From assembly GCF_000826545.1 (NCBI RefSeq), contig NZ_CDME01000017.1, forward strand, positions 1 to 64,000: a DNA stretch of 64,000 nucleotides, given 5' to 3'. The stretch comes from Kibdelosporangium sp. MJ126-NF4. Its GTDB lineage: Bacteria > Actinomycetota > Actinomycetes > Mycobacteriales > Pseudonocardiaceae. A program made the position numbers and the translations under genes. Under the pieces are notes generated by a model that was given only the letters and a program-made list of their open reading frames with translations, ran no database searches and was not told the DNA's origin. Shown here piece by piece: positions 24,391-32,943 of the stretch (positions within the stretch are counted from its first letter, which is position 1; every line of letters starts with the position of its first letter).

Positions 24391-25317
24391 CTAGCGTGCG
24401 GCCGCGCCGAGCATGTCCAATGCGTTGCGGACATGTCCGTTGGTCTCGCTCAGTGCCTTCGCGGCACGCTCGGAGTCCGCACCGGACAGTAAGTGCACGA
24501 GCGCGACCTTCAGGTCACCGTTCGCCGAGTTCAGCGCGTCAGCGCATTCCTGAAGGCCGAAACCGGTCGCCTCACGCAGGATCCGCAACGTCCGGCCGCG
24601 CAGTTTGGCGTTCGTGGCACGCATGCTCACCATCAGGTTCGAATACGTGCGGCCGAGCTTCACCATCACGGCGGTCGAGAACGCGGTCAGCACGAGTTTC
24701 TGCGACGTGCCCGCCTTCATCCTCGTCGACCCGGAGATCGCCTCGGGACCGGTGTCCACCGCGATGACGACGTCCACATCGGCCGTCCGCGCGGACACCG
24801 GGTTGTTGGAGACCAATCCGGTCTTCGCGCCGAGGCGGCGCGCCGCCGAAAGCGCTCCCAGCACAAATGGCGTGCGGCCCGACGCGGTGAGACCGAGGAC
24901 GAAATCCCCGTCCTCAGCCTCACGAGTGAGCAACGCGGCCCCTGCGGCCGCGTCGTCCTCCGCGTTCTCCACGGCCGTGCGCAACGCCTTGGTGCCGCCC
25001 GCGTGGTGGGCGACGAACCAGTCGGCCGGAGCGTTGAACGTCGGCGCGAGCTCGGCTACGTCCAGGCTGGCCAAGCGCCCGGACGTGCCCGCTCCGACGT
25101 AGTGCACCCGACGGCCCTGGCGCAGTGCTTCCACTGCCAGGTCGACGGCTTCCGCCAGCTGCGGCAACGCCTCCGCCACGGCGGACGGCACAAGCCGGTC
25201 CTCCGCGTTGATGACGCGCAGAACCTCGAGCGTGGGCAACGTGTCCAGCCCGGTGGTTCTCGGGTTTCGGCCCTCAGTCGGAGAGTCGACGTAGACCGCT
25301 TGCTGGGGAACCGTCAT
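24391..25317 (-). CDS. murQ: N-acetylmuramic acid 6-phosphate etherase
   Basis: 308 residues of the MurQ/GckR SIS family: VHYVGAGTSGRLASLDVAE (SIS phosphosugar loop), AGGTKALRTAVENAEDD, and GSTRMKAGTSQKLVL. It removes D-lactate from MurNAc-6-phosphate to give GlcNAc-6-phosphate in peptidoglycan recycling. ATG at 25315-25317. It is 16 bases behind the RpiR regulator on the same strand, so the two form one unit. The expected MurNAc kinase or PTS permease is not adjacent. Confidence 0.95.
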   Translation of the reverse strand: MTVPQQAVYVDSPTEGRNPRTTGLDTLPTLEVLRVINAEDRLVPSAVAEALPQLAEAVDLAVEALRQGRRVHYVGAGTSGRLASLDVAELAPTFNAPADWFVAHHAGGTKALRTAVENAEDDAAAGAALLTREAEDGDFVLGLTASGRTPFVLGALSAARRLGAKTGLVSNNPVSARTADVDVVIAVDTGPEAISGSTRMKAGTSQKLVLTAFSTAVMVKLGRTYSNLMVSMRATNAKLRGRTLRILREATGFGLQECADALNSANGDLKVALVHLLSGADSERAAKALSETNGHVRNALDMLGAAAR

Positions 25318-25333
25318 CGCCGTCCTGGTGCTC

Positions 25334-26266
25334 TCATTTTCCGGTGTCGCGGGTCTTGCGCCGTCCGTCCGGCCGGGTCTCCAGCCGGTGCGGACCGACA
25401 GCGTCCCGCGTGGCTTCCAACGCGCCCATCGCCGTTGGCAGGTGCCGTTGCGCCACTCCGATGAACAGGCAGTCGATCACCGTCAACTGGGCGATCCTGC
25501 TTGCCATCGCGCCGGAGCGGAACGTGGTCTCCCTTGCCGCAGTGGTCAGCACGAGATCTGCCACTTCGGTGATCGGGGAACGCGGGAAGTTCGTCAACGC
25601 CACGGTTGTGGCGCCGCGTTGCCGCGCGGTGCGCAGCGCTTCAACAGTGTCGGTGGTCGCACCGGTGTGGGAGATGCCGACAGCGACATCTCCGGAACCG
25701 AGCACGGCCGCCGACGTGAGCATGATGTGCGTGTCGTTCCACGCGAAGCTCACCCGGCCGATCCGATGCAGCTTCTGCTGCAGGTCGAGCGCGACGAACG
25801 CGCTCGCGCCCACACCGTAGACATCGACACGGCCCGCCGCGGCGATCACGTCGACAACTTGCTGCAGCGTGGGGATTTCCAGCTGGTCGGCGGTTTCCTC
25901 GACAGCACGGGCGTCAGCGAAGGTGACTTTGCTGACGACCTGAGCGAGGTCGTCCTCCGGGCCGATCTCCCCTCCGAGGTCGCGCTCGGCGCGCGCCTCC
26001 GTGCGAGCGGTGTCCGCGGCGAGCGCGATGCGCAGCTCGGGATATCCACCGACACCGATCGCCTTGCAGAACCGGGTGACCGTGGTCTCGCTGGTGCCTG
26101 CCGCGTCGGCGACTTCGGTGATGCTCCGACGTGCGACCGACGCCGGGTTCTCCAGCACCACTTTGGCAACTCGCTGCTCCGCACGGGCGAGGCCCGGCAG
26201 CAGCGACCTGATGCGTACGAGCGGGCTGTTCTCCGCGCGTTCGTCAATCATCTCTGCGGTGCTCAC
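25334..26266 (-). CDS. murR: RpiR/MurR-family regulator
   Basis: 310 residues. N-terminal RpiR helix-turn-helix (ASVARRSITEVADAAGTSETTVTRFCKAIGVGGYPELRIAL), then a SIS sugar-phosphate domain (RVDVYGVGASAFVALDLQQKLHRIG, VGISHTGATTDTVEAL). In other bacteria MurR represses murQ operons and binds MurNAc-6-phosphate. GTG at 26264-26266. The gene is directly ahead of murQ, which supports the name, though binding was not shown here. Confidence 0.85.
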   Translation of the reverse strand: MSTAEMIDERAENSPLVRIRSLLPGLARAEQRVAKVVLENPASVARRSITEVADAAGTSETTVTRFCKAIGVGGYPELRIALAADTARTEARAERDLGGEIGPEDDLAQVVSKVTFADARAVEETADQLEIPTLQQVVDVIAAAGRVDVYGVGASAFVALDLQQKLHRIGRVSFAWNDTHIMLTSAAVLGSGDVAVGISHTGATTDTVEALRTARQRGATTVALTNFPRSPITEVADLVLTTAARETTFRSGAMASRIAQLTVIDCLFIGVAQRHLPTAMGALEATRDAVGPHRLETRPDGRRKTRDTGK

Positions 26267-26419
26267 GTGGGAAACTTACTAACAGTTACGGGATCCGACA
26301 AGGTCACGGCTAGACCTCCTGACGCAACGACACCCAAACGTGTCCGGAACTTGAACCTGCAACCACTGCTGGCTTGCGTGGGAAATCGCAGGTAATGGGG
26401 GTGTCGTTAACAGACTTTA

Positions 26420-28180
26420 TCATCGGATTCGACGATCCCACCCGTGTGAATCGAGCGCGGTTGGTTGTTTTTCACCGTCCAGAAGTACGCGGCTACCCTC
26501 GGTGATTTTGATGTTGTCCACCGACACCCCGCGCCCGGTGAGGGTTCTGTCCGTACTGAAACGCCACCGCAGGAAGATCTTGTCGACTGTTGGTACCTCC
26601 GCGCGGACATTCCACCAGGTCCGATGCCCTGCGCCGGAAAGATGGGATGACGGACCTGGGGGCGCGTCACGCCCGCGCGCGGTGAGCGCAACCGCTTGCC
26701 ACGACTGGCCGTCACTACTCGACTCCAGAACGAGGTGGTCGGAAATTTCTGTGTCGACGAACGTGTCGAACGTAACCCGGATGGCCGTACCCCGGGTTCG
26801 GAGCTCCCGTGTGGACAGTGTCGCGGTGCTGTTGTTGCCGATGCCCGTGTACCACGCGTCACGGCCGTGTCTCGGTCGGACAGCCAGCGCCTTGGCCAGC
26901 CCGGTGGCGAGCGTCTCGCGCGCCGGGTTGATGGATCCCCAGCTGCGCGACACGTGAACCCTGTTGGACAACAGGATCGCGATGGACCGGGACTGCAGGT
27001 CGAGTACGAGGGTGGTGCCGGTGTAGCCGGTGTGACCGGCGGTCGCCGGGCCGCTGAGCCCTCCCATGTAGAACCTTCGGTCCAGTTCGAAGCCCAAACC
27101 GTGTGCGTTACCGGGGAAGTTCGTCGTGTAGTCGGTCAGCATCGTCCGGACGGTGTCCTGCCTGAGGATCCGCCTGTGGGCATAAATGCCGCCATTGACG
27201 AGACTTTGCGCCAGCACGGACATGTCCCGCGCGGTCGAGAAGATCCCGGCGTGCCCGGAAACGCCACCGAGTGACCACGCGTTCTCGTCGTGTACTTGTC
27301 CCCGAACGATTCCGCGCGCCGGGGCGGCCTGGTACTCGGTCGCCGCGATCCGGTCCAGTGTGGACGCGGGTGGGTTGTAGCCGGTGTCGGCCATTCCCAG
27401 CGGTTCGGTGATGCCTTTTCTGACAACGTTGTCCAAGGTGGACCCCGTCAGTCGCTCGATCATCACGCCAAGCGTGATCAGATTGAGATCTGAGTACTCG
27501 TACGTCGTGCCTGGCGTGTACTTGGGCGCGATGTCCAGCACGCCCTTGATCCGCGCGGCCTTGTCCGGGTACATGTTCCACAGCGGGATGAACGCCACCA
27601 GCCCGGACGTGTGGATCAGCAACTGCTTGACGGTGATGCCCGCCTTGCCGTTGACGCCAAACTCTGGCAGGTAGCGGGAAACCGGGGCGTCGACGTCCAC
27701 CTTGCCCTGCTCGGCGAGCTGCATGACCGCGATCGACGTGAACAGCTTGCTGATCGACGCCATGTCGAAGATCGTGTCGTCCCGCATCGGAACGCGCTGG
27801 TCCGCGGGCAGTTCGGTGCCCGCTCCGTCGGAATACCGCACCGCGTAACCGGATGCCGACCGGCTGACGACGACGCCGTCGTGCGCCAGCAGCGTGACCA
27901 CACCCGACATCAGCGGCTTTCCCACCGGCGGCGACGTCGGGTTGGTCCGCGTCCACTCGTCGATCTGCCTGAGCGCGGCGTCGATCGGCGCGCGGTCCAG
28001 CCCGACCTGCTCGGGCCTGCCGTCACGTAACTGGGTCCATGGTGCGGCGAAACCCTGCTTCGGCTGGTCGAACCTGCCTGTGCCGAATCCGAGTGGGTCG
28101 CCCTTGTGCGCTGCCGCGGGCACCGCGCCTGCCACTGTCACACCGACCATCGTGAGCACCAACGCTGCTCGACGAAACAT
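26420..28180 (-). CDS. Secreted serine hydrolase, beta-lactamase fold (AmiE-like)
   Basis: 586 residues. Signal peptide ALVLTMVGVTVAGAVPAAA; a beta-lactamase/PBP-like domain with S142-x-x-K145 (MASISKLF), the YxN-type YSDLN at 229-233 and HTGYTG near 383 in the KTG position; then a C-terminal beta-rich domain of about 150 residues. In Bacillus subtilis the gene between murP and nagZ (amiE/ybbE), of the same family, is a muramyl amidase; the identical neighbourhood (nagZ, namZ, murR, murQ) suggests the same role. It lies 9 bases behind namZ. Confidence 0.85.
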   Translation of the reverse strand: MFRRAALVLTMVGVTVAGAVPAAAHKGDPLGFGTGRFDQPKQGFAAPWTQLRDGRPEQVGLDRAPIDAALRQIDEWTRTNPTSPPVGKPLMSGVVTLLAHDGVVVSRSASGYAVRYSDGAGTELPADQRVPMRDDTIFDMASISKLFTSIAVMQLAEQGKVDVDAPVSRYLPEFGVNGKAGITVKQLLIHTSGLVAFIPLWNMYPDKAARIKGVLDIAPKYTPGTTYEYSDLNLITLGVMIERLTGSTLDNVVRKGITEPLGMADTGYNPPASTLDRIAATEYQAAPARGIVRGQVHDENAWSLGGVSGHAGIFSTARDMSVLAQSLVNGGIYAHRRILRQDTVRTMLTDYTTNFPGNAHGLGFELDRRFYMGGLSGPATAGHTGYTGTTLVLDLQSRSIAILLSNRVHVSRSWGSINPARETLATGLAKALAVRPRHGRDAWYTGIGNNSTATLSTRELRTRGTAIRVTFDTFVDTEISDHLVLESSSDGQSWQAVALTARGRDAPPGPSSHLSGAGHRTWWNVRAEVPTVDKIFLRWRFSTDRTLTGRGVSVDNIKITEGSRVLLDGEKQPTALDSHGWDRRIR

Positions 28181-28189
28181 GGGGTTACC

Positions 28190-29461
28190 TCACCAGTAGA
28201 TCAGGTGTTGCCTGCGTTGCTGACGGAACCTTGCCAGCTCGTCCTGCCATGCTCCGGTGATCTCGGCGACACCCGCGCCCGCGTCGACCATCGTGCGCAG
28301 CCGGGCCGAGCCGGACAGCTTGTCGATCATGTTGTCCGGCCGCCACGCGAACAGCGCGGGGTAGAGCCGTTTCGCGGTGACGAGCATCGTGACGGCCGTA
28401 CGGATCGGGTCGAACGACTGCTCGTCGGTCAGGTGCAGCTGGACACCGCCGCACGTCTTGCCGACGAACTTGTTGAACGTCGGCACGAAGTAGTTCTCCC
28501 GGAACCGCACACCCGGCAGGTTCAGCGCGTTGAGCTCCTCGGCCCACCGCCAGTCGATGTCCGGCATGCCGATCATCTCGAACGGCCTGGTCGTGCCCCG
28601 GCCCTCGGACAGCACTGTGCCCTCGAACAGGCACGTGCCCGGGTAGGCCAGCGCGGTCTGTGGCGTCGGCATGTTCGGGCTCGGCGGCACCCAGTCCAGT
28701 CCGGTCCGGCCGAACAGGGTGTCGCGGTGCCAGCCCCTGACCGTGATCACGTCCAGTTTGGACAACCGGCGGCCACCGGTGTCGGCTGGCAGGAACTCCG
28801 CGTCGAAGAACCTGGCCAGCTCACCGGCGGTCATCCCGTGCTGCTGGACGATCGGCTTGCGGCCGACACCGGACGCGAACGCCGGGTCGAGCGTCGGGCC
28901 GAACGCCTTGCCGCCGACCGGGTTCGGCCGGTCGAGCACGACGAACGACGCGCCGGTCTCGACCGCGGCCGTCATCGCGGTGTACATCGACCAGATATAG
29001 GTGTAGAAGCGGGCGCCGACGTCCGCGATGTCGAACACGACCGTGTCCACGCCCGCCTTGCGGTACATCTCCGCGAGCTTGGCCGTGGTGATGCCGTACG
29101 CGTCGTACACCGGGATCTTGGTGCGCGGGTCCGTGTAACTGCCCTCGGAACCACCGGCCTGTGCCGTGCCGCGGAAACCGTGTTCCGGACCGAACACCGC
29201 GACCGGTGTCCTCCCCGCTGCCACCATCGAGTCCACGACGTGCGTGCGGTCCTTCAACACGCCTGTCGGGTTGGTCAGCACACCGACCTTGCGACCGGAG
29301 AACTCCCGCCAGCCCCGTTCGGCGAGACGGTCCGCGCCAGGCGTGACGCCACCGCCGCGGTTGCCGTCCTGGCCTCCTTGGGCCTCCTGGGCCGCGGCCG
29401 GGCTCGCGGCGGCCACCACCGCTGCGGGCGCCGCGGCCAGCAGGCTGCGTCGACTCACCAT
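28190..29461 (-). CDS. namZ: Exo-beta-N-acetylmuramidase NamZ (DUF1343, GH171)
   Basis: 423 residues. SRRSLLAAAPAAVVAAASPAAA is a signal peptide with a twin-arginine-like start. The DUF1343 domain is clear: GVLTNPTGVLKDRTHVVD, FGPEHGFRGTAQAG, VFDIADVGARFYTYIWSMY and VLDRPNPVGG, ending PDNMIDKLSGSARLR. NamZ removes terminal MurNAc from muropeptides. Its start is 7 bases inside the end of nagZ. In B. subtilis namZ (ybbC) lies next to nagZ (ybbD) as here. Confidence 0.93.
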   Translation of the reverse strand: MVSRRSLLAAAPAAVVAAASPAAAQEAQGGQDGNRGGGVTPGADRLAERGWREFSGRKVGVLTNPTGVLKDRTHVVDSMVAAGRTPVAVFGPEHGFRGTAQAGGSEGSYTDPRTKIPVYDAYGITTAKLAEMYRKAGVDTVVFDIADVGARFYTYIWSMYTAMTAAVETGASFVVLDRPNPVGGKAFGPTLDPAFASGVGRKPIVQQHGMTAGELARFFDAEFLPADTGGRRLSKLDVITVRGWHRDTLFGRTGLDWVPPSPNMPTPQTALAYPGTCLFEGTVLSEGRGTTRPFEMIGMPDIDWRWAEELNALNLPGVRFRENYFVPTFNKFVGKTCGGVQLHLTDEQSFDPIRTAVTMLVTAKRLYPALFAWRPDNMIDKLSGSARLRTMVDAGAGVAEITGAWQDELARFRQQRRQHLIYW

Positions 29462-31239
29462 GTCAGGCCCGCTCCGAACGGGAAGAGGACGCCCGTGGAG
29501 TCGGCGTTGGGGACGTTCACCGGCAGCGTGCCCTTGGGGGAGACCTTGCCGGTGATGACCTTCGCCAGCGAGACCATGGAGATGTCACGCCAGGCGTACG
29601 TGGTGATCCACGTGGGAACGTCGACGAACGCCGGGTCGTACGGCACCTGTGAGGCCACTGCGATCACGGGCTTGCCGGTCTGCTGCAGCCTGGTCAGCAG
29701 GGTGCGCTGCGATGCCGACGTACGCAGGCCGTTGGTCAGGACGATCACGAGGTCGGAGCCGTTGGCCGCCGCGACCGCCTGGTCGATCTGCGCGGCCGTC
29801 GGCGCGCCACCAGTGGACAGCGCGGTCGCGCCGAGCTCCTTGGCCAGCGCGGCCACCGGTTCGGCCGGTCGGCCGGGGAAGCCAGGGTTGTTCCAGCCGG
29901 TGACCAGAACCTTGCCGGGGAGCGTCCGGACGGGCAGCAGCTTGGCGTCGTTGCGCAGGACGGTGACCGTGCGGTCGCTGATCCGCTGGATCTCCGCGAG
30001 GTTCTGCTTCGTGCCCACCTCACGCGGCAGCGCGCGCTCGTCGGCGAACGGCTTGAGGAAGACGCCTCGCTTCCACTTCTGCTTGAGGATCCGCAGCACG
30101 CTCTGGTTGATGCGCTCCTCGCTGATCCGGCCGCTGCGCACGGCGTCGAGCACCGCGCCGATCGTGGTGTCCAGGCTCGGCGGCATCAGCATCTGGTCGA
30201 CACCGGCCTCCAGCGCGAGCACCGGGATCTCGGTGTCCGGGTGCATCTTGCGGACACCTTCCATCGCCAGCGAGTCGGTGACGATGACACCGTCGTACTT
30301 CAGTTCGTTGCGCAGGATGTCGGTCATGAACTTCTTCGACAGCGTCGCCGGTTCCTTGGACGGGTCGACGTTGGGGACCGTGATGTGCGCGGTCATGATC
30401 GAGTCGATGCCCGCCGCGATCGCGGCCTTGAACGGCGGCAGGTCGGTCTTGCGCCACGCGTCCTCGGTGCGGTCGATCTGCGGCAGGCCGTAGTGGCTGT
30501 CGTCCTTGGCGTCGCCGTGCCCGGGGAAGTGCTTGGCGGCGGCGGAAACGGTGTCACCGGGCCAGCCGCCTCGCTGGTACCCGGCGATCTGGGCGGACAC
30601 CAGCTGACCGGCGAGCGTCGGGTCGGAGGAGAACGAGCGGGCGGCGATGACCGGGTTGAGCGGGTTGGAGTTGACGTCCGCGACCGGCGCGAAGTTCTGG
30701 TTGATCCCCATCGCCCGCAGCTCGTGACCGGTGATGGCGGCCAACCGCTTGGCGTCCTCGGCCCTGCGCCCGGCGCCGACGGCCATCGCGCTCGGGTACT
30801 CGCTGGCAGGAGACACAACCCGGGTGACGTTGCCGCCCTCCTGGTCGATCGACAGCAACAACGGGATGTGTGCACCGGACGTGAGCGCCGCGCGCTGCAA
30901 CCCGTTGGAGAACCGGGTGAGCTGCGCGGGGTCGTCGATGTTGTCCGTGCCCGCGTTGTTGAAGTAGATGACGCCACCGACCTGGTAGCGCTGCACGACC
31001 TGAGCAGGCGTGTCGACGCCATAGCGCTTCTTGTTCTCGGGGTGCGCTTCGTCAGCGGACTTGCCCCAGACAGTCGCGACGAACAGCTGCCCGACCTTCT
31101 GTTCGAGAGTCAGGTGCCGCAGAGCGGCGTTGGCCCAGCTCGACATGGCGTCCATCTCGGGCGCGGCCGCGGCGGGCGTGGTGACCGTGGCCAGCGCCGT
31201 GACGGCGGCCAAAGTCGGGGGGATCCAGCGACGTGACAC
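29455..31239 (-). CDS. nagZ: Beta-N-acetylglucosaminidase NagZ (GH3), exported
   Basis: 594 residues. Signal peptide AAVTALATVTTPAAAAPEM, GH3 domain with LLSIDQEGGNVTRV and KHFPGHGDAKDDSHYGLPQ (the KHFPGHG-x4-DSH motif whose Asp/His act as acid/base), a nucleophile aspartate in VIVTDSLAMEGV, and a C-terminal alpha/beta sandwich. It releases terminal GlcNAc from muropeptides outside the cell, as two-domain Gram-positive NagZ does. GTG at 31237-31239, GGGAGG upstream. It is first in the nagZ-namZ-amiE-like unit, behind an inverted repeat operator. Confidence 0.94.
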   Translation of the reverse strand: MSRRWIPPTLAAVTALATVTTPAAAAPEMDAMSSWANAALRHLTLEQKVGQLFVATVWGKSADEAHPENKKRYGVDTPAQVVQRYQVGGVIYFNNAGTDNIDDPAQLTRFSNGLQRAALTSGAHIPLLLSIDQEGGNVTRVVSPASEYPSAMAVGAGRRAEDAKRLAAITGHELRAMGINQNFAPVADVNSNPLNPVIAARSFSSDPTLAGQLVSAQIAGYQRGGWPGDTVSAAAKHFPGHGDAKDDSHYGLPQIDRTEDAWRKTDLPPFKAAIAAGIDSIMTAHITVPNVDPSKEPATLSKKFMTDILRNELKYDGVIVTDSLAMEGVRKMHPDTEIPVLALEAGVDQMLMPPSLDTTIGAVLDAVRSGRISEERINQSVLRILKQKWKRGVFLKPFADERALPREVGTKQNLAEIQRISDRTVTVLRNDAKLLPVRTLPGKVLVTGWNNPGFPGRPAEPVAALAKELGATALSTGGAPTAAQIDQAVAAANGSDLVIVLTNGLRTSASQRTLLTRLQQTGKPVIAVASQVPYDPAFVDVPTWITTYAWRDISMVSLAKVITGKVSPKGTLPVNVPNADSTGVLFPFGAGLTW

Positions 31240-31265
31240 CTCTGCCTCCCTGGAGGCGTAAGATT

Positions 31266-31294
31266 CTTACCGATTTGACGCTTCAATCGGTAAG
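31266..31294. promoter_or_regulatory. Operator-like inverted repeat upstream of nagZ
   Basis: CTTACCGATT (31266-31275) and AATCGGTAAG (31285-31294): perfect 10-bp arms with 9 bases between, 27 bases ahead of the nagZ start. Adjacent GTAAGTTACCCACGT resembles GTAAGTTTCCCACGT upstream of murR, which hints at one regulator for both units. Confidence 0.6.
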
Positions 31295-31479
31295 TTACCC
31301 ACGTCACTTGAGGGAAGCCAAGGGCCAAACGGCGGTGTTTGGTGGATCCGGCCAGCTCCACGCTACCCGCATCTCCGGCCTGACCAGGTGATCGACAGCA
31401 ACTGGCGTGTTCGCGAAGCCGTGCTGGTCAAAACCCGAGGTAACCAGCGCTGGGTCGGGAGAAGCTCGCACCGTGGGGG

Positions 31480-31501
31480 TTTGGGGGCTCGGCCCCCCAA
31501 A
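31480..31501. other. TTTGGGGG/CCCCCAAA hairpin
   Basis: TTTGGGGGCTCGGCCCCCCA: 8-bp arms. It sits immediately beyond the U-tract of the candidate RNA, so it could contribute to its 3' end or to stopping nagZ-region antisense transcription. Confidence 0.5.
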
Positions 31502-31761
31502 AAACAAAGCGAGGCGACCTGGGAAGGTGCCGAAGGCACCGAACACAGGCCGCCATCGCCGAGCGCGGACGTCTCGGGTTACCAAGCGTGCAACTCACGT
31601 CGTACTCACTGGGCCTCGGCGCCCGGCGTCCCGGTACGCAGTCCCTTGACGACAAGCCTCCCGCGGCGTGCTGCGCGTGGGTGCCCGGAGTCCGCGCACG
31701 GAGCTCTGTCAGGGTGGACCAAGCTTCTCTTCGTTTGGTCCCTGGCTGTTCAGAGGTCCGC
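31500..31761 (-). ncRNA. Ms1/MTS2823-like small RNA candidate
   Basis: A promoter TTGAAG (31791-31796), 17 bases, TACAAA (31768-31773) predicts a start near 31761 on the minus strand. The transcript begins GCGGACCUCUGAACAG. GACCU and CUGAACA near the 5' end pair with AGGUC (31516-31520) and UGUUCGG (31539-31545) near the 3' end, closing the molecule; inside are GGACCAA/UUGGUCC and other stems. It ends in UUUGUUUUUU (31499-31508). In M. tuberculosis the RNA-polymerase-binding MTS2823 lies downstream of Rv3661 on the same strand; here the HAD gene is the Rv3661 equivalent and the RNA is in the same place and direction. Confidence 0.6.
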
Positions 31762-31933
31762 ACTAACTTTGTACCTAGTGAGCGCGGTCACTTCAAGGGC
31801 ACGGACGGGTGCACCGGTACAGAGTCTTTAAGCGGTAGATCAACACGCCCCGTGTCGAACGGCCCACGGCTAGCTGGCAGGTGGCCGTTCGCGCTACCTC
31901 CGACCGGGCTATCGATGTCCCCCACATGGTTGG

Positions 31934-32737
31934 CTACTTTCGCCTCCGCCGCCTGATTCCGTACCAGGTCGCCCCGGCGGCCGCGGCGACGCCGAGACTG
32001 GCGGCGGTGATGGCCACCGCGGTGCCGGACGGCATGGGGATCCGCGAGCGCAACGACACCGGCTTGGTGAACGTGAGCACCGGCCAGTCCCGCTCGGTCG
32101 CCAGCTTCCGCAACGCGCGGTCCGGGTTGACGACCGCCGGATGCCCCACGATCTCGAGCATGGGCACATCGGTGCTCGAATCGCTGTAGGCGTGGCAGGC
32201 GGACAGGTCGTAGTCGCGTTCGACGGCCAGTTGTTTCATCGCTACTGCCTTGTTCTCGCCATAGCAGTAGAACTCGATCTCCCCGGTGTAGCGGCCCTCC
32301 ATGGCCACCATCTGGGTGCCCACGCTGTCGGTCGCGCCGATCATTCGGGCGATCGGTCGCACGATCTCCTCACCCGAGGCGGAAACCACGACAACGTCGT
32401 GGCCCTTCTCCTTGTGCTCGGCGATGAGTTCGGCTGCCTCGGCGTAGATCAGGGGATCGACGATGTCGTGCAACGTCTCCTCGACGATGGAGCGGACCTG
32501 TTCGATGTCCCACCCCTCACACAACGAGGTGATGTGTGCCCGCATTCGTTCCACCTGATCGGCGTCGGCGCCGGACTGCATGAAGACGAACTGGGCGTAG
32601 GCGCTCTTCAGCACGGCGCGGCGGTTGATCAGCCCGCCGTGGAAGAACGGGCGGCTGAAAGCCAGCGTGCTCGACTTGGCGATGACCGTCTTGTCCAGGT
32701 CGAAGAACGCGGCGACCCGCTTCGTCGCATCGGTCAT
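31934..32737 (-). CDS. HAD-IB family hydrolase (Rv3661/SerB-like)
   Basis: 267 residues. Catalytic FDLDKTVIAKSS (DxDxT), motif II in VVVSASGEEI, motif III/IV YSDSSTDVPML. The closest functional comparison is phosphoserine phosphatase-like HAD-IB enzymes, but the cap region differs and the C-terminus adds a membrane helix (AVAITAASLGVAAAAGATWYG) and an RRRRK tail, so it is a membrane-tethered phosphatase. ATG at 32735-32737. It is divergent from the tad locus, as Rv3661 is from Rv3660c, with 6C RNA between. Confidence 0.9.
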   Translation of the reverse strand: MTDATKRVAAFFDLDKTVIAKSSTLAFSRPFFHGGLINRRAVLKSAYAQFVFMQSGADADQVERMRAHITSLCEGWDIEQVRSIVEETLHDIVDPLIYAEAAELIAEHKEKGHDVVVVSASGEEIVRPIARMIGATDSVGTQMVAMEGRYTGEIEFYCYGENKAVAMKQLAVERDYDLSACHAYSDSSTDVPMLEIVGHPAVVNPDRALRKLATERDWPVLTFTKPVSLRSRIPMPSGTAVAITAASLGVAAAAGATWYGIRRRRRK

Positions 32738-32852
32738 AAGCCCAGCATATGCCCCGTCTGGTGGACCTGGGCATGGTCGGTGTACATAAGACACACCAAT
32801 AAAAAGCTGTATCCGTGACCACGAGCGCGGGCGAAGGGGATACAGTAAGAGC

Positions 32853-32943
32853 GTCCGGTCTTCGACACCGGACTGGTTCAGTCCGACCCCCCGGGACTGA
32901 ACCTCTCGACGACCCCCGTCCCTCCCCCCTGGCGGGGGTCGTC
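32853..32943 (+). ncRNA. 6C small RNA
   Basis: Two consecutive perfect hairpins each with six Cs in the loop: GGTTCAGTCC/GGACTGAACC around GACCCCCCG (32875-32903) and GACGACCCCCG/CGGGGGTCGTC around TCCCTCCCCCCTGG (32908-32943). This is the defining feature of the actinobacterial 6C motif (B11 in M. tuberculosis, which lies between Rv3660c and Rv3661, the same neighbours as here). A further hairpin GTCCGGT/ACCGGAC (32853-32873) precedes them. A TACAGT -10 box at 32841-32846 predicts the 5' end near 32853. Confidence 0.88.

Noticed and set aside
31388..31831. Several open frames of 80-150 codons in the region of the candidate Ms1 RNA
   Set aside because: They overlap each other on both strands without domains; the RNA explanation fits promoter, folding and gene order better.
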